DNA from: Actinoplanes sp. TBRC 11911
GTDB taxonomy: Bacteria; Actinomycetota; Actinomycetes; Mycobacteriales; Micromonosporaceae
NCBI RefSeq assembly: GCF_012933445.1
Contig: NZ_JABBNC010000005.1
Coordinates: forward strand, 248,001 to 312,000
Direction: 5' to 3'
DNA length: 64,000 bases
Below the pieces are notes generated by a model. That model saw only the letters and a program-made list of their open reading frames with translations. It had not been told where the DNA came from and did no database searches. A program made the translations under genes and the position numbers. The first letter of the stretch is position 1, and every line of letters begins with the position of its first letter. Below are positions 16,936 to 25,429 of this stretch, piece by piece.

Positions 16936-17411
16936 GGGGTGACGACCTCCTGCGCCTCGTGCACCGCCGCCCACCGCACCGAACGCACGATCGTGGCGTA
17001 TCCGGTGCAGCGGCAGATCTGGCCGGAGATGGCCTCGCGGATCTCCATGTCGGACGGGTCGGGGTTACGGTCGAGCAGGGCCCGGCAGGTCATCATCATG
17101 CCCGGCGTGCAGAACCCGCACTGCAGACCGTGGTTCTTCATGAAGCCCTGCTGGATCGGGTCCAGCTCGCCGTTGCTGGCGAGGCCCTCCACCGTGCGGA
17201 TCTCGTGGCCCGCGGCCATCGCGGCGAGCACGGTGCACGACTTGACGGGCTCGCCGTCCATCAGCACCACGCAGGTGCCGCAGTTGCTGGTGTCGCAGCC
17301 CCAGTGCGTCCCGGTCAGGCTGAGCACGTCGCGCAGGAAGTGCACGAGCAGCAGCCGGCCCTCGATCTCCCGGGTGACCTCGGCGTCGTTGACGGTCATC
17401 GTGACCTGCAT
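16932..17411 (-). CDS. coxS: CO dehydrogenase small subunit, 2 x [2Fe-2S] (CoxS)
   Basis: This 159-residue iron-sulphur subunit has the plant-ferredoxin-type cluster ligands Cys39, Cys44, Cys47 and Cys59 (GCDTSNCGTC...C). The second, molybdopterin-proximal cluster uses Cys98, Cys101, Cys133 and Cys135 (QCGFC...CRC). It relays electrons from the Mo-Cu site in CoxL to FAD in CoxM. The length is normal for the family. ATG 17411 lies 4 nt after the coxM stop, and the stop overlaps coxL. Confidence 0.97.
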   Translation of the reverse strand: MQVTMTVNDAEVTREIEGRLLLVHFLRDVLSLTGTHWGCDTSNCGTCVVLMDGEPVKSCTVLAAMAAGHEIRTVEGLASNGELDPIQQGFMKNHGLQCGFCTPGMMMTCRALLDRNPDPSDMEIREAISGQICRCTGYATIVRSVRWAAVHEAQEVVTP

Positions 17412-17415
17412 GGGT

Positions 17416-18285
17416 TCAGCTCCTCGCCCGTTCGACGGCCTTGCGGAGGGTGCGCCGGGTCAGCTCGTCGGCCAGGTGCCGCTTGTACGCCTCGCTGCCG
17501 CGCTGGTCGGTCACGGGGCTGCAGGTGCGCGCGGCGATGGCGCCGGCTTGCTCGTACAGCTCCTCGCTGGGCTCGCGCCCTTGCGAAATTTCCGAAATTT
17601 CGCGAATTCCGGTGGTATTTGGCCCGACAGCCGCCAGGCCGACTCGGGCGTCGGTGATCGTCCCGTCGCGCAGCCAGACCGCCGCGCCGGCCGAGACCAC
17701 CGCCCAATCTCCCGCCCGGCGTTCCACTTTCTCGTACGCGCTGCCGCCGCCGTCCCGCACCGGGAGGCGAATCTCGGTCAGCATCTCGCCGTCGCCGACC
17801 GCCGTCTCGTACGGGCCGACGTGGAACTCCTCCATGCTGACCACCCGGGTGCCGCGTGCCCCGCGGATCACGCAGGTGGCGTCGAGCGTGGTGCAGACCG
17901 CGGACAGGTCCTCGGACGGGTCGGCCTGGCAGAGCGAGCCGCCGAGCGTACCCCGGTTGCGGACCACCGGATCGGCGATGACCTTCTCGGCGTCCCGGAA
18001 GATCGGGAACGCGCGGGCCAGTTCGTCCGATTCGAGCAGTTCGCGGTGCCTGGTCAGCGCGCCGATGCGCACCTCATCCGGATTTATGCGGATATAGCCA
18101 AGCTCATCGTGAAGAGGGTTAATATCGATCAAGTATTCGAAGTTCGCCAGGCGCAGCTTCATCATCGGCAGCAGGCTGTACCCGCCCGCCACCAGCCGCG
18201 CGGAGCTGCCGAGCCGGTCGAGCAGCCCGATCGCATGGTCCACAGTGGTCGCACGTTCGTACTCGAACGGAGCCGGTACCTGCAC
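17416..18285 (-). CDS. coxM: CO dehydrogenase medium subunit, FAD-binding (CoxM)
   Basis: This 289-residue flavoprotein subunit has the two FAD loops of the family: VAGGYSLLPMMKLR near the N-terminus and GTLGGSLCQADPSEDL in the middle. CoxM passes electrons to the membrane quinone pool. GTG 18285 has a perfect GGGAGG site six bases upstream, so the longer frame to 18333 is rejected. It is the first gene of the cox operon. Near 17583-17613 the coding sequence becomes AT-rich and contains a repeated GAAATTTC motif encoding EISEIS, unlike the rest of the gene. Confidence 0.95.
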   Translation of the reverse strand: MQVPAPFEYERATTVDHAIGLLDRLGSSARLVAGGYSLLPMMKLRLANFEYLIDINPLHDELGYIRINPDEVRIGALTRHRELLESDELARAFPIFRDAEKVIADPVVRNRGTLGGSLCQADPSEDLSAVCTTLDATCVIRGARGTRVVSMEEFHVGPYETAVGDGEMLTEIRLPVRDGGGSAYEKVERRAGDWAVVSAGAAVWLRDGTITDARVGLAAVGPNTTGIREISEISQGREPSEELYEQAGAIAARTCSPVTDQRGSEAYKRHLADELTRRTLRKAVERARS

Positions 18286-18338
18286 GCCGCACCTCCCGCA
18301 ATCGATCTCGCTCAACCTCACGCGGGCGGACAATCAAT

Positions 18339-18378
18339 GTCAACGGCCACCTAAGTGATCCCTTAAGTCGGCGTTGAC
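18339..18378. promoter_or_regulatory. Inverted repeats in the coxM / xdhC divergent promoter region
   Basis: GTCAACG (18339-18345) and CGTTGAC (18372-18378) are perfect inverted arms 26 bp apart. Between them lies an imperfect dyad around CTAAGTGATCCCTTAAG. The position between divergent cox genes suggests a regulator site, possibly for the LysR protein at 7117; that assignment is inference. Confidence 0.45.
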
Positions 18379-19470
18379 GTGCAGGCGGCGGTCGATGATC
18401 GTACGGGCGTGCGGGACATCGTCGACGGCTTGCTGGCATGGCGCGCGGCGGGCATCCGGTTCGCGGTCGCCACCGTGGTGCGTACGTGGAAGTCCGCCCC
18501 CCGGCAGCCCGGCGCGGCGATGGCCGTCAGCGAGCACGGCGAGGTGCTGGGCAGCGTGTCCGGCGGATGCGTCGAGGGTGCTCTCTACGCCGCCGCCGAG
18601 GAAGCGCTGGAGTCCGGCCAGGCACTCCGGCGGACGTACGGGGTCAGTGATGATGACGCCTTTGACGTCGGTCTGACCTGTGGCGGCACCATCGAGCTGC
18701 TGGTCCAGCCCGACGTGGCGATGACATCGCTCGACGCCGTGCTCGCCGCGATCCGGGACGGCTCGCCGGTCTCGGTGGCCTCGGTCCCGGACCGCCAGCT
18801 GGTGATCTGGCCGGACCGCGTCGAGGGGTCGCTCGGCGAGCACGATCTCGACCACCGCGTGAAGCTGGAAGCCTCCGGCATGCTGGCGCAGGGCACGACC
18901 GGCGTCATCGAGCAGGAGGTCTTCGTCCAGACGTACGTCTCGCCGCCTCGCATGATCGTCTTCGGCGCCATCGACTTCGCCGGTGCGGTGGCCCGGATCG
19001 GGCGTTTCCTGGGCTACCACGTCACCGTCTGCGACGCCCGGGGAGTCTTCGCCACGGCCAAGCGCTTCCCGGACGCGCACGAACTGGTCGTCGACTGGCC
19101 GCACCGCTACCTGGCGTCGACCACGGTCGACGAACGGACCGTGTTGTGCGTGCTCACCCACGACCCGAAGTTCGACATCCCGCTGCTCGAGGTCGCGCTG
19201 GACACGCCGGCGCGTTACATCGGCGCGATGGGCAGCCGGCGCACCCACGAGGACCGGCTGGTGCGGCTGCGCGAGCTGGGCGTGCCGTACGAGAAGATCG
19301 CCCGGCTACGCGCTCCGATCGGTCTCGACCTGGGCGCTCGCACCCCCGAGGAGACCGCCGTCGCGATCGCCGCCGAGTTCATCCGGGAGGCCTGGGGCGG
19401 CACCGGCCGGTCGCTGAGCGAGCTCGACTCGCCGATCCACGGTCCGGCCGGCCAGCCGGTCGAGGCCTAG
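18379..19470 (+). CDS. XdhC/CoxI family molybdenum-cofactor maturation protein
   Basis: The protein has 363 residues. The N-terminal XdhC_CoxI domain contains SAPRQPGAAMAV and GSVSGGCVEGAL. The C-terminal Rossmann-like XdhC_C domain contains MIVFGAIDFAGAVARI, IGAMGSRRTHEDR and LDLGARTPEE. Proteins of this type bind sulphurated Mo-molybdopterin cytosine dinucleotide and hand it to hydroxylases such as CODH. It is divergent from coxM, giving the locus two XdhC-type factors (CoxF and this one), as in Oligotropha, where CoxF and CoxI coexist. GTG 18379 has only a weak ribosome site. Its 3' end overlaps the opposite gene by 165 bp. Confidence 0.9.
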   Translation: MQAAVDDRTGVRDIVDGLLAWRAAGIRFAVATVVRTWKSAPRQPGAAMAVSEHGEVLGSVSGGCVEGALYAAAEEALESGQALRRTYGVSDDDAFDVGLTCGGTIELLVQPDVAMTSLDAVLAAIRDGSPVSVASVPDRQLVIWPDRVEGSLGEHDLDHRVKLEASGMLAQGTTGVIEQEVFVQTYVSPPRMIVFGAIDFAGAVARIGRFLGYHVTVCDARGVFATAKRFPDAHELVVDWPHRYLASTTVDERTVLCVLTHDPKFDIPLLEVALDTPARYIGAMGSRRTHEDRLVRLRELGVPYEKIARLRAPIGLDLGARTPEETAVAIAAEFIREAWGGTGRSLSELDSPIHGPAGQPVEA

Positions 19471-20064
19471 CAGCAGCGCGCCCAGTACGACGAAGATCGC
19501 CGCGAGCTCGGGGAACTGGCCCAGCACGTAGCCCCAGCCGTGCTTTCCGACGTCCAGGAAGCTGTACGGGTACCGGTTGACGGCGGCCGGGAAGATCGCC
19601 GCGCGCGCCTCGACCGCGACGCCGTAGCCGAGCGGGTAGAGGATCCACAACGGCATCTCGCGCCACCGCACGACGCGATGCGGCCCGAACGCGACCCAGT
19701 CGATCAGCACCATGACCGGAACGACGTAGTGCAGGAGGAACAACGACTGGCTGTCCACCCGCTCGGCCGGGTTGTCGTCGACCAGGCCGGGGAACGGGCT
19801 GTCGCCGTGGTTGAGGATGAAGTGCGCGATCAGCCCGGTGCCCAGGATGGCGAGCGTGACCAGGCCGCGCATCCGGGGAGCGGGCGTCGCGGTGGTGCCG
19901 CGCCGGGCCATCCAGTAGAGAACGCCGCTGAAGTAGACCAGCACGAGGACGTTGCTCTGGAAGGTGAAGAACACCAGGCGGCTGTTCCCGACGAGCAGGC
20001 CGACCGCGGCGAAGACGACGATGGCAATCCGCCACCAGAACCGGGGCGCGGCAGTGATTCGCAT
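19306..20064 (-). CDS. Pr6Pr family integral membrane protein
   Basis: This 252-residue protein has about six membrane helices and features of the Pr6Pr (FAR-17a/AIG1-like) group: FFTFQSNVLVLVYF near the start and FILNHGD and FLLHYVVPVMVL in the middle, with PYSFLDVGKHGWGYV later. Function is unknown. The first 205 or so residues look conserved. The last 50, hydrophilic and Arg/Gly-rich, are encoded antisense to the end of the XdhC gene and probably are not functional domain sequence. ATG 20064 is the start. Confidence 0.8.
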   Translation of the reverse strand: MRITAAPRFWWRIAIVVFAAVGLLVGNSRLVFFTFQSNVLVLVYFSGVLYWMARRGTTATPAPRMRGLVTLAILGTGLIAHFILNHGDSPFPGLVDDNPAERVDSQSLFLLHYVVPVMVLIDWVAFGPHRVVRWREMPLWILYPLGYGVAVEARAAIFPAAVNRYPYSFLDVGKHGWGYVLGQFPELAAIFVVLGALLLGLDRLAGRTVDRRVELAQRPAGAAPGLPDELGGDRDGGLLGGASAQVETDRSA

Positions 20065-20108
20065 GCCGGGATTATGGGGTCAGCGCGTTCAGGTTGCTTC
20101 CCGCCGCA

Positions 20109-20135
20109 AACGGCACCGGCAAGGCCGGTGCCGTT
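20109..20135 (-). terminator. Hairpin terminator of the DUF4190 gene
   Basis: AACGGCACCGGC (20109-20120) and GCCGGTGCCGTT (20124-20135) form a perfect 12-bp stem with a 3-nt loop, 11 bp past the stop of the leftward DUF4190 gene. Confidence 0.7.
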
Positions 20136-20145
20136 CGTCAGTTCA

Positions 20146-20775
20146 TCAGGAACCGAGGGTGCAAAGGTCGTCGATGGCGGCGGCGTCCGTGTTGATCTTG
20201 GTCTGGAGGCCGTCCGGCACCTTCCCGGTCTTCACGGCGTTCAGCAGCTGGGTGTAGTCGTCCGCCATGGTCTTCATCGCGTCGCGCACGTTGTCGTGCT
20301 TGGCCTCGCCGGCGGCCTTGTTGAGCCCGTCGATCGTGGCCTGCACCTTGGCGGGCGTGATGTCGGTGGCGTTGTCAACGATCGCGGCCTTACCGGTGGT
20401 GCATCCCGGGTCGATGAGCGTCGACTTCGAGGCGGCCACGGCGATGGCGACGTAGACCCCGCCCCAGATCAGCGAGATGACGACGCCGGCGATCGCGAGA
20501 CCGCGGCCCCGCTTCTTGCCCTTGCCGGTCTGGAAGATCGCGATCACGCTCAGGATGAGGCCGAGCAGACCACCGAGGAAGGACAGGATGAAACCGGTGA
20601 TGGCGAGGCCGCTCATGCCCTGCTGCTGCGGCGGCGGGTAACCCCCGGGCGGCGGCGGGAACCCGTCACCCGGCGGCGGGAATCCCTGGCCGGGCGGCGG
20701 AAAGCCCGGCTGGCCAGAAGGTGACGGGTAGCCCTGCGCGCTCTGCGGCGGCGGGCCCGGCTGGTCGACGGACAC
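20146..20775 (-). CDS. DUF4190-domain membrane protein with proline-rich N-terminus
   Basis: This 209-residue protein starts with a cytoplasmic Pro/Gly/Gln-rich tail (residues 1-55, repeated PPG units). Two hydrophobic helices (LAITGFILSFLGGLLGLILS and GLAIAGVVISLIWGGVYVAI) then form the DUF4190 core. A C-terminal extracytoplasmic helical domain of about 95 residues follows, with two Cys (in DPGC and LCTLGS) that could form a disulphide. Such proteins are common in actinobacteria and their role is unknown. GTG 20775 is the start. A strong hairpin follows. Confidence 0.85.
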   Translation of the reverse strand: MSVDQPGPPPQSAQGYPSPSGQPGFPPPGQGFPPPGDGFPPPPGGYPPPQQQGMSGLAITGFILSFLGGLLGLILSVIAIFQTGKGKKRGRGLAIAGVVISLIWGGVYVAIAVAASKSTLIDPGCTTGKAAIVDNATDITPAKVQATIDGLNKAAGEAKHDNVRDAMKTMADDYTQLLNAVKTGKVPDGLQTKINTDAAAIDDLCTLGS

Positions 20776-20944
20776 GATTCTGTTCCTATCAGGAGATTCT
20801 CAGGTTGAGCGGTCGCACGTTACCTGGTCCGCCCCGAGACCGCCGCCCCGTGTCCAAACCGTTATCCCCCCGGCGGCCGAGATCACGCTGAGGGGCCCCG
20901 TACGGGCTCGGGGGAGCATGCCTGCTTCGCGCCCGTACGGGGCG

Positions 20945-22456
20945 TCACTGGAGGAGCAGCGCGGACGCCTTCTCCCCGATCGCGTAGACCGTCGCGTTCG
21001 GATTCGCGCCGGTCAGCGCCGGCATCACCGAGGCGTCGGCCACCCGCAGCCCTTGCACGCCGTGCACCCGCAGCTGCGGATCGACCACCGCGAGCGAGTC
21101 GGTGCCGATCCGGCAGGTGCCGGCCGCGTGGAAGAACGGGCTGACCGTCGACCGCACGTACCGGGCCAGCGCCTCGTCGCTGTCCGTTTCGGGCCCGGGA
21201 ATCGCCTCCGCGCCGCGCCACTCGCTCATCGCCGGGGTCTCACCGGCCTCGCGCGCCAACCGCAGCGCCGCGACCATCGTCTCCACGTCGCGCCGATCGC
21301 TCAGGAAGTTCGGGTCGATCAGCGGGGCCGCCGCCGGATCGTCGCTCGCCAGCCGTACGGTCCCCCGGCTGTGCGGCCGCATCAGCGAGAACACGATCGT
21401 GTAGCCCTGCGCCGGACCGGTCGTGCCCGGCGGGTAGTAGGCGATGTCCATGAAGGTGATCTGCACGTCCGGCGCCACGAGCCCGGGCCGGCTGCGCAGC
21501 TGCGACACCAGGTCGCTGTGGTTGTTGATCGCCGCCGGCACCGGCTTGGCCGCCGCGTACGTGATGCCGGACAGTGGGTGATCCTGCAGGCCGGAGCCGA
21601 CGCCCGGCAGGTCCGTACGCACCCAGAGGCCCCGTTCCCGCAGGTGGTGCGCCGGACCGATGCCGGAGATCAGGAGCAGCTTCGGGGTGCCGACCGCGCC
21701 CGCGCTGAGCACCACCTCGCGATCCGCGCGCGCCTGCACCACTCGTCCGCCGGTGACGTACTCGATACCGGTGCAGCGGTCGCCGGCGAAGGTGAGCCGG
21801 CGCACGACGGCGTTCGGCACGACGGTCAGGTTCGCCCGCCCCAGGATCGGGCGCAGGTAACCGTCGGCAGCCGACTGGCGCAGCCCGTCCACGATGTTCA
21901 TCTCCAGCCAGGCCACGCCCTCCGGCTGCTTGCCGTTGAGGTCCTCGGACACCGGATGCCCGGCCTGGATCGCGGCGGCGTGGTAGGCGTACGAGATCTC
22001 GTTGACCCGGGGTGCCGGGGCGACGCGCATCGGCCCGGAGGTGCCGCGGTAGTACGGGTCACGGCCGGGCGCGGCGGTCTCCGAGCGCTTGAAGTACGGC
22101 AGCAGGTCGTCGTAGCCCCAGCCGGTGGCGCCGCCGCGCGCCCACTCGTCGTAGTTGTCGCGGTGCCCGCGCAGGAAGGCCATCGCGTTGATGCTGCTGC
22201 TGCCGCCGTAGACTTTGCCCCGCGGGTACGGCAGCACGTGGTGGTCCAGGCCGCGCTGCGGCACGGTCGCGTACCCCCAGTCCACCTCGCTGCCGATCAG
22301 CGTCGGCCAGGCGGCCGGCACCGACATCGCCGGCGGGCCGGTCGGCGCGCCCCCTTCGACCAGAAGCACCCGGTTGTACGGATCCTCGGACAGCCGCGCG
22401 GCGAGCACCGACCCGGCCGTTCCCGCGCCGACGATCACAAAATCAAACGAGTCCAT
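20945..22456 (-). CDS. GMC-family FAD oxidoreductase (choline dehydrogenase-like)
   Basis: This 503-residue flavoprotein has the dinucleotide-binding GAGTAGS at residues 10-16, the GMC signature YPRGKVYGGSSSINAM, and a C-terminal catalytic region with the His in FFHAAGTCRIG plus GANPNATVYAIGEKA. GMC enzymes oxidise alcohols such as choline, alkanols or sugars; the substrate cannot be told here. ATG 22456 has an AGGA site. It is divergent from an XRE/MmyB-type regulator that is the obvious candidate controller. No betaine aldehyde dehydrogenase is nearby, which argues against a dedicated choline pathway. Confidence 0.92.
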   Translation of the reverse strand: MDSFDFVIVGAGTAGSVLAARLSEDPYNRVLLVEGGAPTGPPAMSVPAAWPTLIGSEVDWGYATVPQRGLDHHVLPYPRGKVYGGSSSINAMAFLRGHRDNYDEWARGGATGWGYDDLLPYFKRSETAAPGRDPYYRGTSGPMRVAPAPRVNEISYAYHAAAIQAGHPVSEDLNGKQPEGVAWLEMNIVDGLRQSAADGYLRPILGRANLTVVPNAVVRRLTFAGDRCTGIEYVTGGRVVQARADREVVLSAGAVGTPKLLLISGIGPAHHLRERGLWVRTDLPGVGSGLQDHPLSGITYAAAKPVPAAINNHSDLVSQLRSRPGLVAPDVQITFMDIAYYPPGTTGPAQGYTIVFSLMRPHSRGTVRLASDDPAAAPLIDPNFLSDRRDVETMVAALRLAREAGETPAMSEWRGAEAIPGPETDSDEALARYVRSTVSPFFHAAGTCRIGTDSLAVVDPQLRVHGVQGLRVADASVMPALTGANPNATVYAIGEKASALLLQ

Positions 22457-22611
22457 CTGTTCCTGTCCAAAGTCCGTGAGTGGTGTGACCCGGACCAAGG
22501 AAAACAGCGGAGAAGCCCCGTCAAATGACCTAACAAGGCCCGAACGTACCTAGGCAGGAGAGAGCTACTCTTGTCGCAGAGCAACGGAAAGAACAGGAAG
22601 CGGATCAACCA

Positions 22612-23445
22612 ATGAAAGAGCTCACGCTGGGCGATTTCCTCCGTACGCGACGCGCATCGCTGACTCCGGGGAATGCGGATGTGCCGCCGATCGCGACGCG
22701 GCGCGTCCCCGGGCTCCGGCGTGAGGAGGTGGCCCGCCGAGTCGGCGTGAGTGTCGATTATTACGTCAAACTCGAGCAGGGCAAACGGCGGATCACCCCG
22801 AGCGGGAACGTGTTGCACGCGCTCGCCGACGTGCTGCAGCTCGACGATCCGGCACGCGAGCACATGTTCGATCTGGCCCGCCTCGACAATCGCCGGAAAA
22901 TCGTGCACCCGGCCGCGGCGCAATCGGTCCGCCCGGGCACCTTCCAGCTTATGGAGTCCTTTTCCGGCCTGCCCGCGATCCTGGTCGGCCGGCGCACCGA
23001 CGTGCTGGCGGCGAACGCCTTGGCCCGCCGGCTGATCCACGATTTCCCGGCCCTTCCGGCACGCGAACGCAACGCGGTCCGCTGGGTGCTGCTCGACGAA
23101 AGCGCGCGCGACATCCATCAGGATTGGTACGCGGCGGCGGCCGGCCTGATCGGCATGCTGCGCATGGACCTGGGCCGCTATCCGGACGACCCGAAAACCA
23201 TCGCGCTGATCGACGAGTTGAGCGCGGAAAGCGCCGAGTTCCGCGAGATCTGGGCGGGCGGCCGGGTGACCCGCGCCTACACGGTCGAGTCCAAGGTGAT
23301 CCTGCATCCGGAGGTCGGCGCGGTCCGCCTGCACGTCGAGGCGGTCCGGATCACCGAGGACCCGGACCAGACGCTGCACGTGATGATTCCCGGCCCCGAC
23401 GCGGCGTCGCAGGCGGCGATGACCGCGCTGCGCGGCCTCAGCTGA
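22612..23445 (+). CDS. XRE-family regulator with MmyB-like ligand-binding domain
   Basis: The N-terminal helix-turn-helix (RVPGLRREEVARRVGVSVDY) is followed by the MmyB-like domain (residues of about 105-270, LPAILVGRRTDVLAANALA) in this 277-residue protein. Family members sense small hydrophobic ligands and often control adjacent oxidoreductases. It is divergent from the GMC gene. A closely related regulator lies at 32134-32952 beside an FAD oxidase, so the pairing recurs in this window. Its end overlaps the convergent methyltransferase by 8 bp. Confidence 0.9.
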   Translation: MKELTLGDFLRTRRASLTPGNADVPPIATRRVPGLRREEVARRVGVSVDYYVKLEQGKRRITPSGNVLHALADVLQLDDPAREHMFDLARLDNRRKIVHPAAAQSVRPGTFQLMESFSGLPAILVGRRTDVLAANALARRLIHDFPALPARERNAVRWVLLDESARDIHQDWYAAAAGLIGMLRMDLGRYPDDPKTIALIDELSAESAEFREIWAGGRVTRAYTVESKVILHPEVGAVRLHVEAVRITEDPDQTLHVMIPGPDAASQAAMTALRGLS

Positions 23446-24166
23446 CCGCGGTCGCGAGCACCCGCCGTACCAGCGGCATGTTCGGCAGCGACCGCACCGC
23501 CTCGTCGTGGAACGATTTGAGCGCACGATCGTCGCCGGGGTCGAGCGCGGCGGCTTCCTGATTGAGTCCTAACTCGACGGTTTCCCAGTCCGTGCGCTCC
23601 TGCACTTCGACATCGGTGAATCCCGCGGCGCCCAGCCCCTCGGCCAGGTCCAGGTGCTGCAGTCGTTTCGGGACCCGCTCGTCGCCGCGCAGCCGCGCTT
23701 CCCAGCAGGTGAGAACGACGCGCCCGCCCGGCCGGACCACGCGCCGCAGCTCGGCGAAGCCCGCGCTCTGCGGGTCACCGAACTGGATGGCGTCGATGCA
23801 CACGGCCGCGTCGAACGCGTCGTCGCCGAACCCGGTCGCGGTGATGTCACCCAGCCGGAAGTCGGCCTCCGGGTGGGCGCGGCGGGCCGCGTTCAACGCC
23901 TCCGCCGAGAAGTCAACACCGGAAAGGCTTGCTCCCGTACGGCGTGCGATCTCCCCGCCGTACGTGCCGCGACCGCAGGCGAGGTCGAGCAGCCGGCCAC
24001 CCGGTTCGAGGCGGAGCATCGTCGCGACCTCGGCCAGGCCCGTCCACGGAAGCGTGTTGTTGGGCACGACCTCACTCGGGAGACCGAGGTGGCGCTGCAT
24101 GAGGCGGTCCTTCGCCGACGAGGCGCTCTGGTCCGCGTACCAACCGTCGAAATAGCTAGCCGTCAT
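23438..24166 (-). CDS. Class I SAM-dependent methyltransferase
   Basis: This 242-residue enzyme has motif I LLDLACGRGTYGGEIA, motif II SGVDFSAEALNAAR and motif III LRRVVRPGGRVVLTCWEA of the Methyltransf_11 fold. The N-terminus SYFDGWYADQSAS resembles actinobacterial methyltransferases acting on small molecules. The acceptor cannot be predicted. It is convergent with the XRE gene (8-bp overlap). Confidence 0.88.
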   Translation of the reverse strand: MTASYFDGWYADQSASSAKDRLMQRHLGLPSEVVPNNTLPWTGLAEVATMLRLEPGGRLLDLACGRGTYGGEIARRTGASLSGVDFSAEALNAARRAHPEADFRLGDITATGFGDDAFDAAVCIDAIQFGDPQSAGFAELRRVVRPGGRVVLTCWEARLRGDERVPKRLQHLDLAEGLGAAGFTDVEVQERTDWETVELGLNQEAAALDPGDDRALKSFHDEAVRSLPNMPLVRRVLATAVS

Positions 24167-24237
24167 TACGTGATCATGTCACGCGGCCCGCCCGGCCGGT
24201 GACCGCGCTCGATGCCCGCGGCCACCGGCACCGGGGG

Positions 24238-24975
24238 TCAGTGCGACTTCAGCCATTCCCGGTACGAGGTCGGGGCGATGTCCGCGCCGGCCTTCGCGAT
24301 GAGCACGTCGCCGGGTGCCGCGGCCAGCATGCCCGCGGTCGTGTCGATGACGACCGTGCGCTTGTCGCCGCGAGCCTCCAGCGTGACCCGCCCCAGCTCG
24401 TCCAGGGTGAAGACGTCCGGCCCGGCGATGTTGCGGGTCCCCTGCAGCGGCGCGCCGACGGCCACCTCGGCCACCACCTTGGCGACGTCGGCCGCGGCGA
24501 TCGGCTGGATCGGAGCGGCGGGCAGGCGGACGCTGGTCTCGTCCGACGTCCACGACATCATCGCGTCGATGAACTCGAAGAACTGCGTGGCCCGCACGAT
24601 CGAGTACGGCACCGGCCCCGCCTTGAGAATGTCCTCCTGCAGCACCTTCGCCCGGAAGTACGCGAGGTCGGGCACCTTTTCGACGCCGACGATCGACAGG
24701 ATGACCGCGTGCCGCACCCCGGCGTCTTTCGCGGCGGCCAGCAGATTGGCCATAGTGGTCTGGAAGAACGCGAGCGACGCGTCGTCGAACGTCGGCGAAT
24801 TCGTCAGGTTGACCACGACGTCGGCGCCTTTCAACGCCCCGTCCAGCCCTTTCCCGCTGACCAGGTCAACCCCGGTGGACGGCGAATACGGCAGCGCCTC
24901 GTGCCCCTGCTCGTTCAGGATCCGAACCACCTGCGAGCCGATGAGCCCGGTGCCCCCGATGACGGCGATCTTCAT
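24238..24975 (-). CDS. NAD(P)-binding NmrA-like / atypical SDR protein
   Basis: The N-terminal GGTGLIGSQVVRIL is the nucleotide-binding loop of atypical SDRs. The absence of a YxxxK site and the FRAKVLQEDILKAG and RATQFFEFID segments place this 245-residue protein with NmrA-like or NAD(P)H-binding proteins. Such proteins are redox sensors or reductases. The ATG at 24975 directly abuts the stop of the upstream cupin gene, so the two form an operon. Confidence 0.85.
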   Translation of the reverse strand: MKIAVIGGTGLIGSQVVRILNEQGHEALPYSPSTGVDLVSGKGLDGALKGADVVVNLTNSPTFDDASLAFFQTTMANLLAAAKDAGVRHAVILSIVGVEKVPDLAYFRAKVLQEDILKAGPVPYSIVRATQFFEFIDAMMSWTSDETSVRLPAAPIQPIAAADVAKVVAEVAVGAPLQGTRNIAGPDVFTLDELGRVTLEARGDKRTVVIDTTAGMLAAAPGDVLIAKAGADIAPTSYREWLKSH

Positions 24976-25371
24976 TTACTTGCCCTTCCTACGGTCTTTA
25001 CGTTGCTCAAGCTCTTCGTCATCCACGAGCACCAGCATCGGCTGATCCGGATCGCAGACCATCGTCACGGTGAACCGCACCGGCACGTCCGCACGGTTGT
25101 TGCCGTCCCGGTAGTGAATGACGTCCCCGCCCGGCTCCCAGAAGGCTTCCCCCGCCTTCACCACGCGCGGCTCGTCCCCTTCCAGCTCAAACACCATCTC
25201 GCCATCCAGCACCAGCCCGAACGCCGGCCCACCCGGGTGCCGATGCGGCGGCGCCCCCGGATCCCCCGGCGGATACTCAATGACGACCGTCATCGCGTGC
25301 GCCCCGTGCGGAATGAACGGCGGCGTCACCTCTTGCAGCACGGTGAGCGCGCTCTTCCACGCATCCGACAT
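24976..25371 (-). CDS. Small cupin-domain protein
   Basis: This 131-residue single-domain cupin has motif 1 PPHRHPGGPAFGLVLDGEM (two His and a Glu as likely metal ligands) and motif 2 near EAFWEPGGDVIHY. ATG 25371 has a strong GGGAGG site, so the long frame running upstream to 26007 through repeat sequence is not coding. It is co-transcribed with the NmrA-like gene. The small size and conserved ligands suit a metal-dependent dioxygenase or isomerase, or a sensor; nothing more specific is visible. Confidence 0.88.
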   Translation of the reverse strand: MSDAWKSALTVLQEVTPPFIPHGAHAMTVVIEYPPGDPGAPPHRHPGGPAFGLVLDGEMVFELEGDEPRVVKAGEAFWEPGGDVIHYRDGNNRADVPVRFTVTMVCDPDQPMLVLVDDEELEQRKDRRKGK

Positions 25372-25429
25372 GAGACTCTCCCTCCCTCTGTCACCCCGTA
25401 AGACCGAGCCCACCCACCCCCTGTGACAG

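Noticed and set aside
14713..18354. 1213-residue open frame antisense to the cox genes
   Set aside because: It is a composition shadow: Arg/Gly/Asp/His-rich with no domain, opposite well-supported coxL, coxS and coxM.
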